A stretch of DNA of 64,000 bases from Diphasiastrum complanatum (GCA_029204225.1 CM055097.1:27125039-27189038); one strand, 5' to 3'; positions 34,465 to 45,630 are shown, numbered from the stretch's first letter. The notes: generated by a model not told the origin, from the sequence alone. Made by a program: numbers and translations.

Positions 34465-35340
34465 TTCCTTCCCTCCTCAAGGAACATCATCTGCAATCAT
34501 GGTAAAAGAAGGGTATTGTGCATGCAAAGCGTGCGCGGTCTCCTAGGTAGCATCAATGAAAGGCCTATTGTGCCACGCAACCAAGTACTCACGGATCAGA
34601 CAGTTTCTAAGCCATCTCTCTCTCCGGTCCAATACTTTGTCAGGTCCATGCATCACCTCTCCATGCTCCTAAAACAATACAAGTCCATTGGTTAGCAGGT
34701 TATCACCCTCATGTAAAACCCTCTTTAAGCGTGAAACATGAAAAACATGATGAACTTTACAATCATGAGGTAACGCTAGTTTATAAGCAAGATCATTAAG
34801 CTTTTTAACTATTTTCTAGGGTCCACAATAATGCGTAGATAACTTGTAACACTTCCCTGTCTTAAGAGAAGTTGAGTCCTAAGGAATCGGGAGAAACACC
34901 ATGTCTCCTTCCTCGAACTCTCTTGGTGTGCGATCCTAGCAAATGTCTTTGCGCGATCCATCTCTTGTTTCACATTTTTTTTGGCTAACTCAAGCATCTG
35001 TACCATGTGAGTTAGAAAGTCAACAACACTAGGCACTCTATGAGGTATCCCTATCGTAATTGGACTATTTGGCCTAAAACCATAATTCAATTCAAAAGAC
35101 TCATCTTAGTTGAAGCATTTCTTTTATCATTATAAGCAAACTCCAACAATGGCAAATATTTCTCTCATTGCGTTTGTTTAACACTTGCGTACACCCTAAG
35201 CATGTCCTCCATGGTTTGGTTAACTATCTCAGTTTGACCATCCGATGATGGTAACCCATGAAGTTTGAATACATGCTGTATAAATAGATCAGCTATCCCA
35301 GGTGCATCAATCTTAATATGGGTTGGAATGAAATGAGCCA
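34465..35340 (-). pseudogene. Ty3/gypsy integrase core end and chromodomain-like tail
   Basis: The minus strand reads MAHFIPTHIKIDAPGIADLF, SSDGQTEIVNQTMEDMLRVY, EKYLPLLEFAYNDKRN, NYGFRPNSPITIGIPHRVPS and LELAKKNVKQEMDRAKTFAR. It then reads KTGKCYKLSTHYCGP, HDCKVHHVFHVSRLKR, and REYLVAWHNRPFIDAT at the chromodomain-like end. Several stops interrupt it. Everything upstream of the integrase core is lost where a copia LTR begins at 35345. Confidence 0.75.
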
Positions 35341-35344
35341 TACT

Positions 35345-35907
35345 GGACTTGCCACATTTTTGCTTAGTATAGATAGTTGATCACACTTCTATTATTTTTG
35401 ATCAAGTAGTAGCTCTCTCAAGCTTTCAAGCTTGAACACTCTTGAGCATTCTAGCTCAATTCTTTAGAGTTTTTCTATTAGCGCTTACTTATTATCAGCG
35501 GAAGTGCAAATTCAGACAGAGATCTTCAGTTACTCATAGATAGCTTAGAGTATGCGGTTTCTATCCGCAATTGTCTTGTGCTCATTATCATCTATTTCAT
35601 GCTGAATCAATCTATCCTTTATTGTGTTCAGTATTATATCAAAATGTATGCATCTCTGTGATAGTTTTGTAGCTGATAAATATCATATTGCTTTTGTCTG
35701 ATAATTCATTGTTTGGCTACGTCATCATTGTAGTACTGACGATTTCAAAGTTAGTTACTATAAGATTGAACGTGACTTCTGTCATTATGTTTTGTTCAAT
35801 ATTGATAGGCGTAGTCATGCATTAGGAAAGCAGGCTCCATTCCGCTGCGCTCGATAAGTCGTTCACTACCTTTGACTTGTCGTTATTGCTATCACCTCTT
35901 TCCAACA
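35345..35907 (+). repeat. 5' LTR of a copia element of family A (5' end truncated)
   Basis: It matches the inverted LTR segments at 21064-21497 and 24407-24660. It ends CTTTCCAACA directly before the primer site. A TATA-like 'agtatagatag' lies at 35367. The left end abuts gypsy integrase sequence, so the start is lost. Confidence 0.7.
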
Positions 35908-35919
35908 TGGTATCATAGC
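35908..35919 (+). promoter_or_regulatory. Primer-binding site (initiator Met tRNA)
   Basis: TGGTATCATAGC follows the LTR end; the consensus has CAGAGC. Further ATATCAGAGC-like copies follow within 80 bases (for example 35953). Confidence 0.75.
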
Positions 35920-36034
35920 TTCTAATATATAATATTAGAGCATACCTTCATGATATCAGAGCGATCTGTTATACCAGGGCTCTAATACTTGATATCTTTC
36001 GTAATATCAAATCGATATCATATTCTTTGACAAC

Positions 36035-36140
36035 ATGGAGAAATATATCTCTACCGAATTCAAGGAGTACTACCTTAACAACGACATCGAGCAACAATAC
36101 ATTACCTCCTATTCGCCTCAATCCGATCCTACACACCTAC
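36035..36140 (+). other. Integrase-like fragment in the leader upstream of gag
   Basis: An open stretch reads EKYISTEFKEYYLNNDIEQQ and then YITSYSPQSD. This resembles the integrase core of the same element at about 38178-38280 (EYIST.FKEFCKASGIHQQ, then FTTSYSPQSN). It lies where copia elements have untranslated leader. The open frame continues without homology to about 36409. Confidence 0.6.
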
Positions 36141-36333
36141 GCTCAAAGCTTCAAGCTTCCGCTGTCGATCATACCCACATTTTTACGACATGGTATGAGA
36201 GCAGGCATTTCAATAATCTGCATTTCTACTGTGGATTATCAGTCTTGTTTCTACTAAGACGGCTCTCTAGCAAACACGCAGCCAACAGTATTCCAACAAT
36301 CGTTGTTTCTACCAATAATCTCGTTCAACCAGA

Positions 36334-38640
36334 ATGGATCCATCATCTAGTTCATCTCTCATTGACAAACTCCATGGAGATAACTATCATCTCTGAAAAT
36401 TCAACATGAAGGTTATACTTCTAGCCAAAGAACTGTGGGACATCGTTGATGGCACAAAGTTCAAACCATAGGGTGATGCAACCAGCATCACCAAGTGGAG
36501 ACTAAGAGATGGCAAAGCATTTGCCATGATCACCTTTAACATCAAGGATACTCAGATCAGCCACATATGTGTTGCTCAGACCGCTAATAATGCATGGGAC
36601 ATCTTAGCAACTCTCTACGATATCAAGGATGTTACACTTGAGGAAGAAAATTTTCACCCTGAGGATGTCTGACGTTGAAAGTGTTTCGAGTCATCTCAAC
36701 ACGTTCAAAAATCTTATGGAACAGATGACTGCAACTGGCTCAGTCATAGAATATTTCGATGCACTCATGACTCCATTATCGAGTCTACCTAAAGCCTACA
36801 AAAATTGGGTACTGGCAATTTCTACCCAGGAGCACCTCACTCTATCAAGAGTAATATCAATGCTTCTAGAAGAGGAGATCAGAAGATCAGCATCCTCCTC
36901 GGGATCAGGATCGGATCCTCAAGCTCTATATTCCAAAAATCAAAATTCTAGATCCAAGAGACCTACAAAGTCAAGTTATACTGACAAGAAGAGCAACATG
37001 CAGACTGGACCAAATTTCGGTTCAGGATCGAATTCAAGTTCTTCATCATTCCAACCAGTGCAGAAACTATTCTGCAGATATTGTAAGAGGGCTGGCCACG
37101 AAATCAAGGACTGCCAAGAAGAGCAACATGCAGACTGGACCAAATTTCGGTTCAGGATCGAATTCAAGTTCTTCATCATCCCAACCAGTGCAGAAACTAT
37201 TTTGTAGATATTGTAAGAGGGCTGGCCACGAAATCAAGGACTGCCAAACTTTGAAGTACAACAACAAAAAGAAGAAGCAGTTCCAACAACAAGCACACAG
37301 TGCTACAACCAGTCACTCAATTCATCAACAAGAAAAAGATGAAGCAACTTTCATGACCAAAGTCGGAAAACAACATGATATCAATTCCTGGTATCTAGAT
37401 TCTGGAGCAACTCAACACATGACTCACCATCGCGACTAGTTCATGGACTACAAGTCATTCACCTGTACAAGAGCTGTGTAACTTGGAGACAACTCATCAC
37501 ATTCAATCGAAGGTGAATGAATAGTCAGAGTCGAATTCCAGAAAGGTGAAGTGTTGTCCAACATTCTCCACGTTCCAAATCTGACCAAGAATCTGCTCTC
37601 AGTTAGTAGAATTATCGATTCTGGTTGGAGGGTCGAATTTGATATAGAAGGCTGCACAATTCTTGCCAAATTTCGGAATGTTCTAGCCTACGGAAGAAAA
37701 ATTGGCTATCTTTACAAACTCAACCATTGCTACTCTTCTAACAGTCAAGCTCTTCACACAGCCACTTTCGAATCAACTGATATGTTGTGGCATTTCAGAC
37801 TTGGCCATCTTAATTTCAACAATATTCAGCAAATGTCTGCTCAAGGTCTAGTACAAGATCTATCTTTTGTCAGCAAGCCAGCTTCTCCATGTGAAAGTTG
37901 TATTATCAGCAAGCATGCAAGAAGTCCCTTCATTTCAGATTCAGTTCATACTTCCAAAAGCTTGCTTGACCTTGTACACAATGACATTTGTGGCCTGATG
38001 CAGATTGCTTCAACAGGGGAAGCTCTCTATTTCCTAACTTTCATTGATGACTTCTCTCGAAGGACTGCTACTTACTTTATGAAGAACAAATCCGAAGCGT
38101 TCAAGTTCTTCAAGCAGTTCAAGGCGTCTGCTAAAAACCAGACCCAAAGGAAGATCAAGGCTCTACGCACAGATGGAGGGGGAGAGTATATCTCCACATA
38201 ATTCAAGGAGTTCTGCAAGGCCAGTGGAATACATCAACAATTTACAACCAGCTATTCACCTCAGTCCAATGGTATAGCTGAACGGAAGAATAGGACACTC
38301 ATCGAAAGTGCCAAGAGCATGCTGGCCCATGCCTCTCTTCCAAAGAAATTCTGGACAAAAGCTGTTACTACAATTGCCTATTTGTAGAATCGATCCATTA
38401 CCAAAGCCCTAAGGGCCAGACACCTTATGAGATGTGGACATGATCAAAACCATCACTCAAAAATATTCCAGTGTTTGGATGCATTGCTTTCGCCCAAATT
38501 CCTGAAGATCTAAGGAGAAAATTGGACCACAAAAACAGGGAAAACGATTTTCATCGGCTATTTCCCAGATCACAAGGCTTAAAAGCTCTACAATTTGGAT
38601 AGGAATTTCAACTACAAAAAGCGACGCTGACTCAGACAAT
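36334..38640 (+). pseudogene. Copia gag-protease-integrase (family A), RT missing
   Basis: Gag starts MDPSSSSSLIDKLHGDNYHL (36334). Motifs are LAKELWDIVDGT, NAWDILATLYD, FTLRMSDVESVSSHLNTFKN and LPKAYKNWVLAI, with a knuckle CRYCKRAGHEIKDC (about 37070 and again about 37205). Protease is intact at WYLDSGATQHMTHH (about 37392). GAG-pre-integrase reads MLWHFRLGHLNFNNIQQMSA. The integrase core has DLVHNDICG, LTFIDDFSRRTATYFM, KALRTDGGGEY and YSPQSNGIAERKNRTLIESA, so the D,D,E residues are recognisable. At least seven stops (several look like TGG or CAG turned to stop) and a 130-bp duplication break the frame. RT and RNase H are absent; an unrelated LTR starts at 38885. Confidence 0.85.
36985..37245 (+). 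repeat. 130-bp tandem duplication over the Gag zinc knuckle
   Basis: Units 36985-37114 and 37115-37244 are almost identical. As 130 is not a multiple of 3, the second copy shifts the frame. Confidence 0.9.
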
Positions 38641-38884
38641 GAGTCGGAACCTCAATGAGTCAACCCACATCAAAGGACCAAAGCTCAACCCAGAAGGTCG
38701 AACAGGTCCAGATAGCATCCATCCATATTTATGGATGATCCAGCCTACTACTTTATCCAAGAACCAACCACCGTTTGTCAAGTTGATGGTGACGCTCAAT
38801 ATTTTGATGATGATAGCCGAATAGTTGATGATTAATTTTGAATAGATGACAATACACAATTCCATAGTTCGGTAGTGTCGACAG
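38641..38884. other. Tail of the copia family A element
   Basis: This is a degenerate linker between integrase and the missing RT (readable PAYYFIQEPTT). There is no complete feature. Confidence 0.4.
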
Positions 38885-39573
38885 TGTGAAAAATTGCCTG
38901 TGTTGGCAAATCTAGCCATGTAGTATATTGTAAATTATGTGCATATGTGGGTCCCACACGTCTGAGACCAAGGTTCCACCTGGAAAACCACTCCTAATGT
39001 AGGGTGGGTAGATTCTAAAGGGTTTGTCATGCCAGTTTGGTAGTGATTCCTACATTATAGGACCTACACCTAAATTTATGATGAGATTTTAACCAACTAG
39101 CCACGTATTTGGCATGACTCTAGGAAAGAGGCTGGGGTTGCAAATTAGGTCAAGAAAGCCAAGTTAACTTCCTTATTACATGTTGGAAATTCACCTAAAT
39201 TTACAGAGGAAGTGACTTTCACTATGTATTCCATCTCTTCCATAGTGAGAAGATCGATTGTTTTTGGAGCTCATTAGCAATCTCGAGCTACTCCACTATT
39301 GTAATGTGATTTTGTGATTCTAATTGCAACCAAAGTGATTCAGCCTTCCATCTCTATTTACAGGCCGTATATTAGGCCTCATTTCACATGTGTGAACTTG
39401 GATCCATCATTGATCAATGCCATTTGATTGTTCTTGCTTGTTGTTTGTCAAATTGCCAATCTAGATCGACTTTTTTGTGTCTAGTTTTTTGATAGATTGT
39501 TAAGCAAGCATCCAATCACTCTTGTGGATATTTTTAAGATCCATTTATGGTCCTAAAGTACATTACTTTCACA
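38885..39573 (+). repeat. 5' LTR of copia family E (689 bp)
   Basis: It begins TGTGAAAAATTGCC and ends TTTCACA just before a primer site. An inverted, shortened copy lies at 41183-41599. Flank 38880-38884 is gacag; no partner flank is present. Confidence 0.8.
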
Positions 39574-39586
39574 TGGTATCAGAGCC
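39574..39586 (+). promoter_or_regulatory. Primer-binding site of LTR-E (initiator Met tRNA)
   Basis: TGGTATCAGAGCC immediately follows the LTR. Confidence 0.85.
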
Positions 39587-39765
39587 AATTACAAGGGCTT
39601 AACCATTGAGATCAAAAGCAAATCCATTTTTAGCAAGTTTTGGTGCTAAAACCTAGTATTGAGAGGGCGAGCTAGAATCTCAACTTCAGTGAGGGGATTT
39701 GATTCCAAACTTTGTAGGGATCAAATCCATATTTTCCACACGTGTGGGAACCTTTGAACCTGAAT

Positions 39766-40118
39766 TTAATACACAATATTCATTTGATCCATAAAAATCC
39801 ATTCTATGTGTTCTTGATTTGTTGGAGCAGGCTTTTTGAGACCAATGTCAGACAATAGATTCCTCAACCAAATTGTCTCTTTAGTAGCTTGAGAGGCTAC
39901 AATGTACTCTAACTCTATCGAAGACCTTTTGATAGAGGTCTGCTTTAGATTGTTCCAAGATATTGGACCATTGTTGAATTGGACCATTGTCAACATTGCC
40001 TTCCCAATTCGCATTTGTGTATCCATCAAGTGTATGGATATCGAATGGATCAACCTCTCCATAGCATATGCATAGGTCTATAGTAGCTAGTACATATCTG
40101 ATTACTTTTAGGAGAGCT
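39766..40118 (-). pseudogene. Copia RNase H fragment (element F)
   Basis: The minus frames read ALLKVIRYVLATIDLCICYG, HTLDGYTNANWEGNVDN, SWNNLKQTSIKRSSIELEYI and ATKETIWLRNLLSDIG. This is the RNase H pattern of copia. It is frameshifted and lies head-on against the plus-strand RT fragment starting near 40119. Confidence 0.75.
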
Positions 40119-41182
40119 TTCATGGATGTAAAATCTACTTCTCTTAATGAAGTGTTAGATGAAGAGGTATACATGATACAACCTCAAGGATCTGTTGAGC
40201 CCATAAAAGAAGATATTGTTTGCAAGAAAAGCTATTTATAAATTAAAGCAAGCACCATGAACGTGGTAATCTTATATCAATAAATACTTTATACAAAGGT
40301 CAATGGTAAACTTCTAATCTCTACATTCTACAACATGATTCTAGTTATGTGTTAATTGTTCTATATGTTGATCATTTGATCAATACTAGAAACAATCAAT
40401 TTTTTATATATTAGATCAAATCAGAGTTGTCCAATGCTTTCGAAATGCGTGACTTTAGGGTTGATAATAGCATTAAAAGTGGCAACAAAAAAATGTTATT
40501 TTTCTTAAGCAAAGCAAATATGCACAAGATTTGCTTCACATGTTCAATATGTAGAATTGCAATCATTGAGCACACCAATGGATGTCAACACTAAGCTAAT
40601 TGCATATGATGAGTTTGAAAAAGTGAATTTCTGTTTGTATAGACATCTGGTGGGTAGTTTGATATATTTGTCACATACATGTCCTAATACCAAATACGTT
40701 GTTGGCGTTGTTAGTCAATTTAAATAAGACCCAAGATGAACACACAAGAAATTTTCCAAGTAAATTTTTTGGTATATTCATAGAACACTTAACTATGGGT
40801 TGAATTGTGATCAACATGAAGTATTGATGTTGGTAGGTTATATTAGTGTAGATTGACCAAGTAATATTGTTACCACTAGTTATACTTTCAATATTTTTAG
40901 GTAGATTCATGGAATGCTTAACTATGGGGTGAATTGTGATCAACGTGAAGTATTGATGTTGGTACGCTATATTAGTGTAGATTGACCAAGTAATATTGTT
41001 ATCACTAGTTATACTTTCAATATTGGTATAGTTGTAGTTTCATAGAGTAGCAAAAAACAACCTACAATAGTTCTATCCTTTCCAAATATTGAGTATCATG
41101 CTCTCAATAGTGCCACACAAGAAGCGATTTAATTGCATGGATTTCTTGATGACTCAGGCCAACCATAGATGGGTGAAACCAT
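40119..41182 (+). pseudogene. Copia RT and RNase H fragment (element I)
   Basis: Plus frames read FMDVKSTSLNEVLDEEVYMI, EPIKEDIVCKK, YVLIVLYVDHLINTRN (the YVDD site worn to YVDH), IKSELSNAFEMRDF and LKQSKYAQDLLHMFNM. They continue with LYRHLVGSLIYLSHTCPNTK and the RNase H strings YTFNIGIVVVS and SKKQPTIVLSFPNIEYHALN. Stops and shifts are frequent. A 129-bp duplication lies inside (40771-41025). Confidence 0.75.
40771..41025 (+). repeat. 129-bp tandem duplication inside the RNase H region
   Basis: Unit 1 (ggtatattcatagaacactt onward, from 40771) recurs from 40900 with about 10 changes. The period is 43 codons. Confidence 0.8.
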
Positions 41183-41599
41183 TGTATCAGTGGAGTAACT
41201 CGAGATTGCCAATGAACTCCAAAAATAATCTATCTTCTCACTATGGGAGAGATGGAATACATAGTGAAAGTCACTTCCTTTGTAATGTTAGGTGAATCTC
41301 CCACATGTAATAAGGAGGTTAACTTGGCTTTCTTGCCCTGATTTGCAACCCTAGCCTCTTTCCTAGAGTCATGCCAAGTAGGTGGCTATTTGGTCAAAAT
41401 CTCATCATAAATTTAGGTGTAGGTCCTATAATGTAGGAATCACTACCAAATTGACATGACCAACCCTTTAGACTTGACCTAACCTACATTAGGAGTGGTT
41501 TATCATGTGGCATCTTGCCTCACACGTATGGGACCCACTTATGTACATAATTTACAACATACTACATGGCTAGATTGCCAACATAGGCAATTTTTCACA
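41183..41599 (-). repeat. 3' LTR of copia family E, inverted and shortened
   Basis: On the minus strand it starts TGTGAAAAATTGCC after the purine tract TGAGGAGGAG (41600-41609). It matches 38885-39300 but lacks the last ~270 bases. Confidence 0.8.
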
Positions 41600-41674
41600 C
41601 TCCTCCTCAAATCTAGCCTTGGAAATTATGATACTCTCATCAATTACTCCAATTGAAGATCTTATTTTGACAAA

Positions 41675-43031
41675 TCAATTCTTAGGTAAGGATTTAGTGA
41701 ATAGATCAGCTAAGCAATTCGATGAATGCACGTGTTGGAGCTTGATCTCTTTGGCTTGCACTTTCTCCCTCACAAAATGATGAGCAATCTCGATGTGCTT
41801 GCTCTTTGCATGGAATGTAGGATTAGTAGCAAGTGATTGGGTTGATTGGTTGTCACAATAGATGATAGGAACCTCCTCCTCAATGACATGAAGCTCCACC
41901 AATAGCCTCTTGAGCCATAAGACCTCCTTGCATGTTGTTGTCAAGGCCTTGTACTCGGATTCTGTGGAAGAAAAGGAAATTGTATCTTGCTTTTTGGAAA
42001 TCCATGATACTATTCCATCAAATAATAATGTGGCAAATGCACTTATTGACTTTCGATCCAATTTGTCACCTACAAAATCCGAGTCACTATAGGCTCTTAA
42101 GCCAAGATTAGTCCCTCTATAAGATAGATCTTTTTACATCATTATAAGAGAGTAAAGTGGAGAAATAGTCCTTTTGGAAAGTCATGTGGGAGCTAGCCCT
42201 ACTATCAATCCACCAAGAATCATTGGTGTTGCACTTGGATGATGGTGATGAGTTGGAAACCATTAGGGATGATTCTTATTCATCCTCCTCCTCTTGATGC
42301 AATGTTGCTTTGCTTGTTCTCTTGTGCCTTCTTCTTCTTGAGACATTCTGATGCAAAATGCCCTTTCTTGCCACAAAAAAAGCATTTGAACTTTGATTTG
42401 TCCTTCTTGCCCTTTGAGCTTGATCCTTCGTCCTCTTCTTTGGCCTCCTTTGGATGTCTCTTCTTTGCTCCATTGGTCTTCTTTTTGCCCTGGCTTTCTC
42501 ATCTCCATCCTGCAAAGACAATGACCTCATTCTTACTTTGGTGTGGAGCCTCCTACACTCTTCAAGCTCTCCATAATGAATCTTATCTTCAATGGAAGCT
42601 AACTCCCTATTAAGAGACTTGATTCTAAGCATATAGTCTTGTGCACTCTCCTCACTTCTTCTCATGCTTTGTAAAGTTTGATTTCTAATCATGTGAATTC
42701 TTGAAGTGTTACTTGATTCATAGATTGATTTCAAAGAATCTCAAGCCTCTTTAGCTCTAGTACAAGATGATACTTCTCTCAAAAGATCATTACTTACATT
42801 CATTTTTATACAATGAAGTGCTAGTTTAGATCTTTTCTTGTCTCTAACTAACTCTTGTGCACCAAGAGATTCATTTTCTTCTTCAATCAGGAATTTATAA
42901 AGGTCTTGGAGCACCATTAGTGCATATATCCTAAACTTCCAAATGGCATAATTTGTAGAGTTCAATCCCTTACTAGCTTCTAGAAGGAAAGCTCCAATAG
43001 ATCCCATCTTACTAGTGAATTCTACAAACAA
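41675..43031 (-). pseudogene. Copia element E: gag, protease start fused to RNase H
   Basis: Minus-strand Gag (43031-42270) has YAIWKFRIYALMVLQDLYKF, NDLLREVSSCTRAKEAWD-like text with a stop, SMRRSEESAQDYMLRIKSLN and, in another frame, a knuckle CFFCGKKGHFASEC. Protease begins WWIDSRASSHMTFQKDYFS (about 42215), with DSG changed to DSR. About 30 codons later the text is RNase H: SDFVGDKLDRKSISAFATLL, SWISKKQDTISFSSTESEYK, IYCDNQSTQSLATNPTFHAK and HHFVREKVQAKEIKLQHVHS. Integrase and RT are therefore deleted. The RNase H part (41675-42061) is one open frame. The 3' LTR follows at 41599. Confidence 0.8.
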
Positions 43032-43435
43032 GAAATTGATTTGATTGATTCTAGAAACTCACAAAGGCCTCTCTTGTAGTGATTCACTCAAATTAGATTT
43101 CTAATCCAACAAATGGACTTATGATCTCTGTTCTAGAACTCCCTCACAAAGATGGCATGAAGATTAGATGAGTTGCAATTTACTTACAATCAAATCAAGC
43201 CAATTTTGGCTATTTTTGGACAAAATAATGACTCAATCTCCCTCACACTTTTTGATGTACTTTCAAGATCTGTAAATCACTTTTAAAGGACTTGATTTCA
43301 GCCTAGATTAATAGATCTCATGAACCAAAGTCAAATCTAATTAATGGCACTCAATCTTGGTAGCTTCAGAGTGCTATAGCATTATCGATCAATCCTAGAT
43401 TTCACTCTAGAAGCAAGTACCACTATATCAAGAGC
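43032..43435 (-). other. Leader of copia element E
   Basis: This untranslated sequence precedes the E gag. The minus strand has a weak primer-like AGTGGTACTTGCTTC near 43417. The 5' LTR is missing, replaced by another copia end. Confidence 0.45.
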
Positions 43436-43593
43436 ATGATACTCATCAAGGAGGTGAGGATGAAGTTTTGCATAATCCAGTACATGGCAGCTGATATTTT
43501 TACAAAAGGATTAACTCAAGAAGCACACAAATTTTTTTTATCCTATCTTCAATTTAAAAATCAAGGCATTCATGGATCCAAATTAAGGGGAGG
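43436..43593 (+). pseudogene. Copia RNase H C terminus and polypurine tract (element H)
   Basis: Plus frame: VRMKFCIIQYMAADIFTKGL, then GIHGSKLRGGV, the usual end of copia polyproteins. The purine tract aggggagg (43586-43593) precedes an LTR. Confidence 0.75.
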
Positions 43594-43890
43594 TGTTGGA
43601 TTTCTATCCTCTCCATCCCTTATATCATGGCTAATCTAGATTATTGACAAGACTACATTGTCAAGTTTCTCTCTCTAGTTACAATTGTGATTTATATGTC
43701 CATAGTCAAGTAGTAGTACATGAAAGAAGTGTACATATTATCATGGATGTGATCTTTAAGATGTACTAAACTCAAGTTATCAATCTTGTGTGGATCCATT
43801 ATGCCTTTTGAAGATAGATCTTGATGCATTATTATTTGGGTAATCACTTCTATCTAGTAAGTGTGTTTCAGAGACCTACATCCCACAACA
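43594..43890 (+). repeat. 3' LTR of copia element H (297 bp)
   Basis: It starts TGTTGGATTTC right after the polypurine tract and ends TCCCACAACA, giving the inverted ends TGTTG...CAACA. Confidence 0.7.
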
Positions 43891-44480
43891 ACATAAGTTA
43901 TTGATTAACTAAATAAAGGAAAGCAACCCATCAACAAAAATAATGAACACTATGTGATGTCAAAACATGAGCATATTTGGTTAACTTTTTCTATTTTGTT
44001 TGGTTCCTTAAAATATATCTCTTTCACAATTATTGGTGTATTGATTGAGAGATATCTACATTTTAGGTCTGTGAATCTGATTGAATAACTTAAGTCCCCT
44101 CTCAATTAGTTGCCCCATTCTTCCCCTTTTAGCCACATGCCCTATTTTTTAACTGGAAAAGCTCATAGAACCCATATTTCATTACTTGCAAATAGGTATT
44201 ATCCTCATGTTCATGTACTTGAATTTGTTTGAGATGCAATTTTAGCCAAAGTGAACACTTCTTTAGTTTGCTTGAGTAGGGCACAATTGGCATTATGAAC
44301 ATAAAAGCCCGACAAGTAGTCAAAGGAACCTTACATATTCATAAGTTTCCTTTCAAGTGATTCTCAAGCAAGTTGTTTTTTGTCAGATATTTGTGCCTCC
44401 CACTATTAGGCCTTCCTTGTTTTGAGATACCCTAGAGCTATAAAAAAGAATTGCTTTGAAAAGGCAAATTAGACTATCTT
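43891..44480. other. Unassigned intergenic DNA
   Basis: No feature is recognised beyond AT-rich sequence. Confidence 0.4.
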
Positions 44481-44489
44481 GCCTCTCTC

Positions 44490-44960
44490 TAAGAAAGATC
44501 TCAAGGAGAAAAATGTTTGAGGGCAAGTTGGAGAAGCCTTTGAAAATGGGAACTTGATTTTGATGCGAGATGTTGGTGGGCTAGCCCAATGCGAGATGTT
44601 CAAGAACATGGCTACCAAAAGCTTCAAGTACCTTGAGACCTTGCTTAGAGAGAGGCAAAATAGCTGGCCTTGGGCAAAGTGAACACCACCCATGCCTTCA
44701 TGCGAAATCAAAATGTTGGTGGTCTCATGTGGAAGAATACACCTCCGAAGAATACCATCTGGTCCCCTTCCGTACAGTTGGCTGGCAATCAGCTGATATG
44801 GTCTAGCTTTTATAATCAATTTCCATTGTTCCGCCTTAGGTAAGGTCTTATCTGATTGGCCCCGCATTAAATATTCAAGTATATTGGTGACCCACTCAGG
44901 TACAATGCCTATTTGATCTTAGAAGCAAATTGCTAAGTATTTTGTCTTTGTGGAGATTTG
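44490..44960 (-). pseudogene. Gypsy integrase N-terminal (zinc-binding) fragment
   Basis: Minus frame: PEWVTNILEYLMRGQSDKTL, ARPYQLIASQLYGRGPDGIL, RRCILPHE and HEGMGGVHFA. It parallels the gypsy element at 54770-54930 (FQLIAGQLYKRGIDGIIRRC, HEGIGGGHFS). The text degenerates after HFA. Confidence 0.7.
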
Positions 44961-45122
44961 TCCATTCACTCTTGGCCTAGATCTCAGCTTTCAATCAGTT
45001 TTGGATCTTTAAAATTCACATAAAAAAAGTGAAATCACCGACTTTTCAACAACGATCACCCCAACTTTTATAAACCTAAATTGGTTGCCCATGCCATGCA
45101 ACCCCATCCTTGTCACAAAAAT

Positions 45123-45627
45123 CACTACAACACTTGCCGCGATTTGCGACATGAATCGCGAGCTTCTTCTTCTTTTAATTCGTCGTGGACATCGGAAAAA
45201 CACGTCGCAATGAGGTCGTCAGAATACGACGAGAATAAAACACGTCTAAATCCGACATTCATAAGTTGTCGGCTTCCCGTACCTTAGGTCACGGTGATTG
45301 ACGTCGGGTCAAACCTCTGAACTCGCCGGTGGACGTCAAATACCTTGTCGTTCGTTTTAGATTGATGACATGGATGTCGGAATCCGACGGTCCATGTCAA
45401 CAGACACGTATTTTTGTTTATTTTATGTATATTACATGTCATATCCACATTTGCATGTCAGAATCCGTCATGTCGGATTCCGACGTATCACGATTTCCTG
45501 GTGCCGGATGTCCAGATTTGGTATTTTTGCTTAGATGTCGGATTCCGACACGTCGAATTGCGACGGATTATGAAATTTCCGAAAATCCGTCAGACGCCCA
45601 CATCGAAATCCGCGATATGTTATTGTG
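45123..45627. mobile_element. CACTA-like non-autonomous DNA transposon (505 bp)
   Basis: The left end is CACTACAACACTTGCCGCGA. The inverted right end reads CACAATAACATATCGCGGAT, a related terminal repeat. It is flanked by the 3-bp direct repeat AAT (45120-45122 and 45628-45630), the size expected for CACTA elements. Subterminal repeats of GTCGGAATCCGAC (45377) and GTCGGATTCCGAC (45473, 45537), with variants, fill the interior. No transposase is encoded, so movement would need one in trans. Confidence 0.7.
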
Positions 45628-45630
45628 AAT

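Noticed and set aside
42239-42613. Plus-strand hydrophobic frame (FLPWLSHLHP...)
   Set aside because: It is the antisense shadow of the copia Gag of element E.
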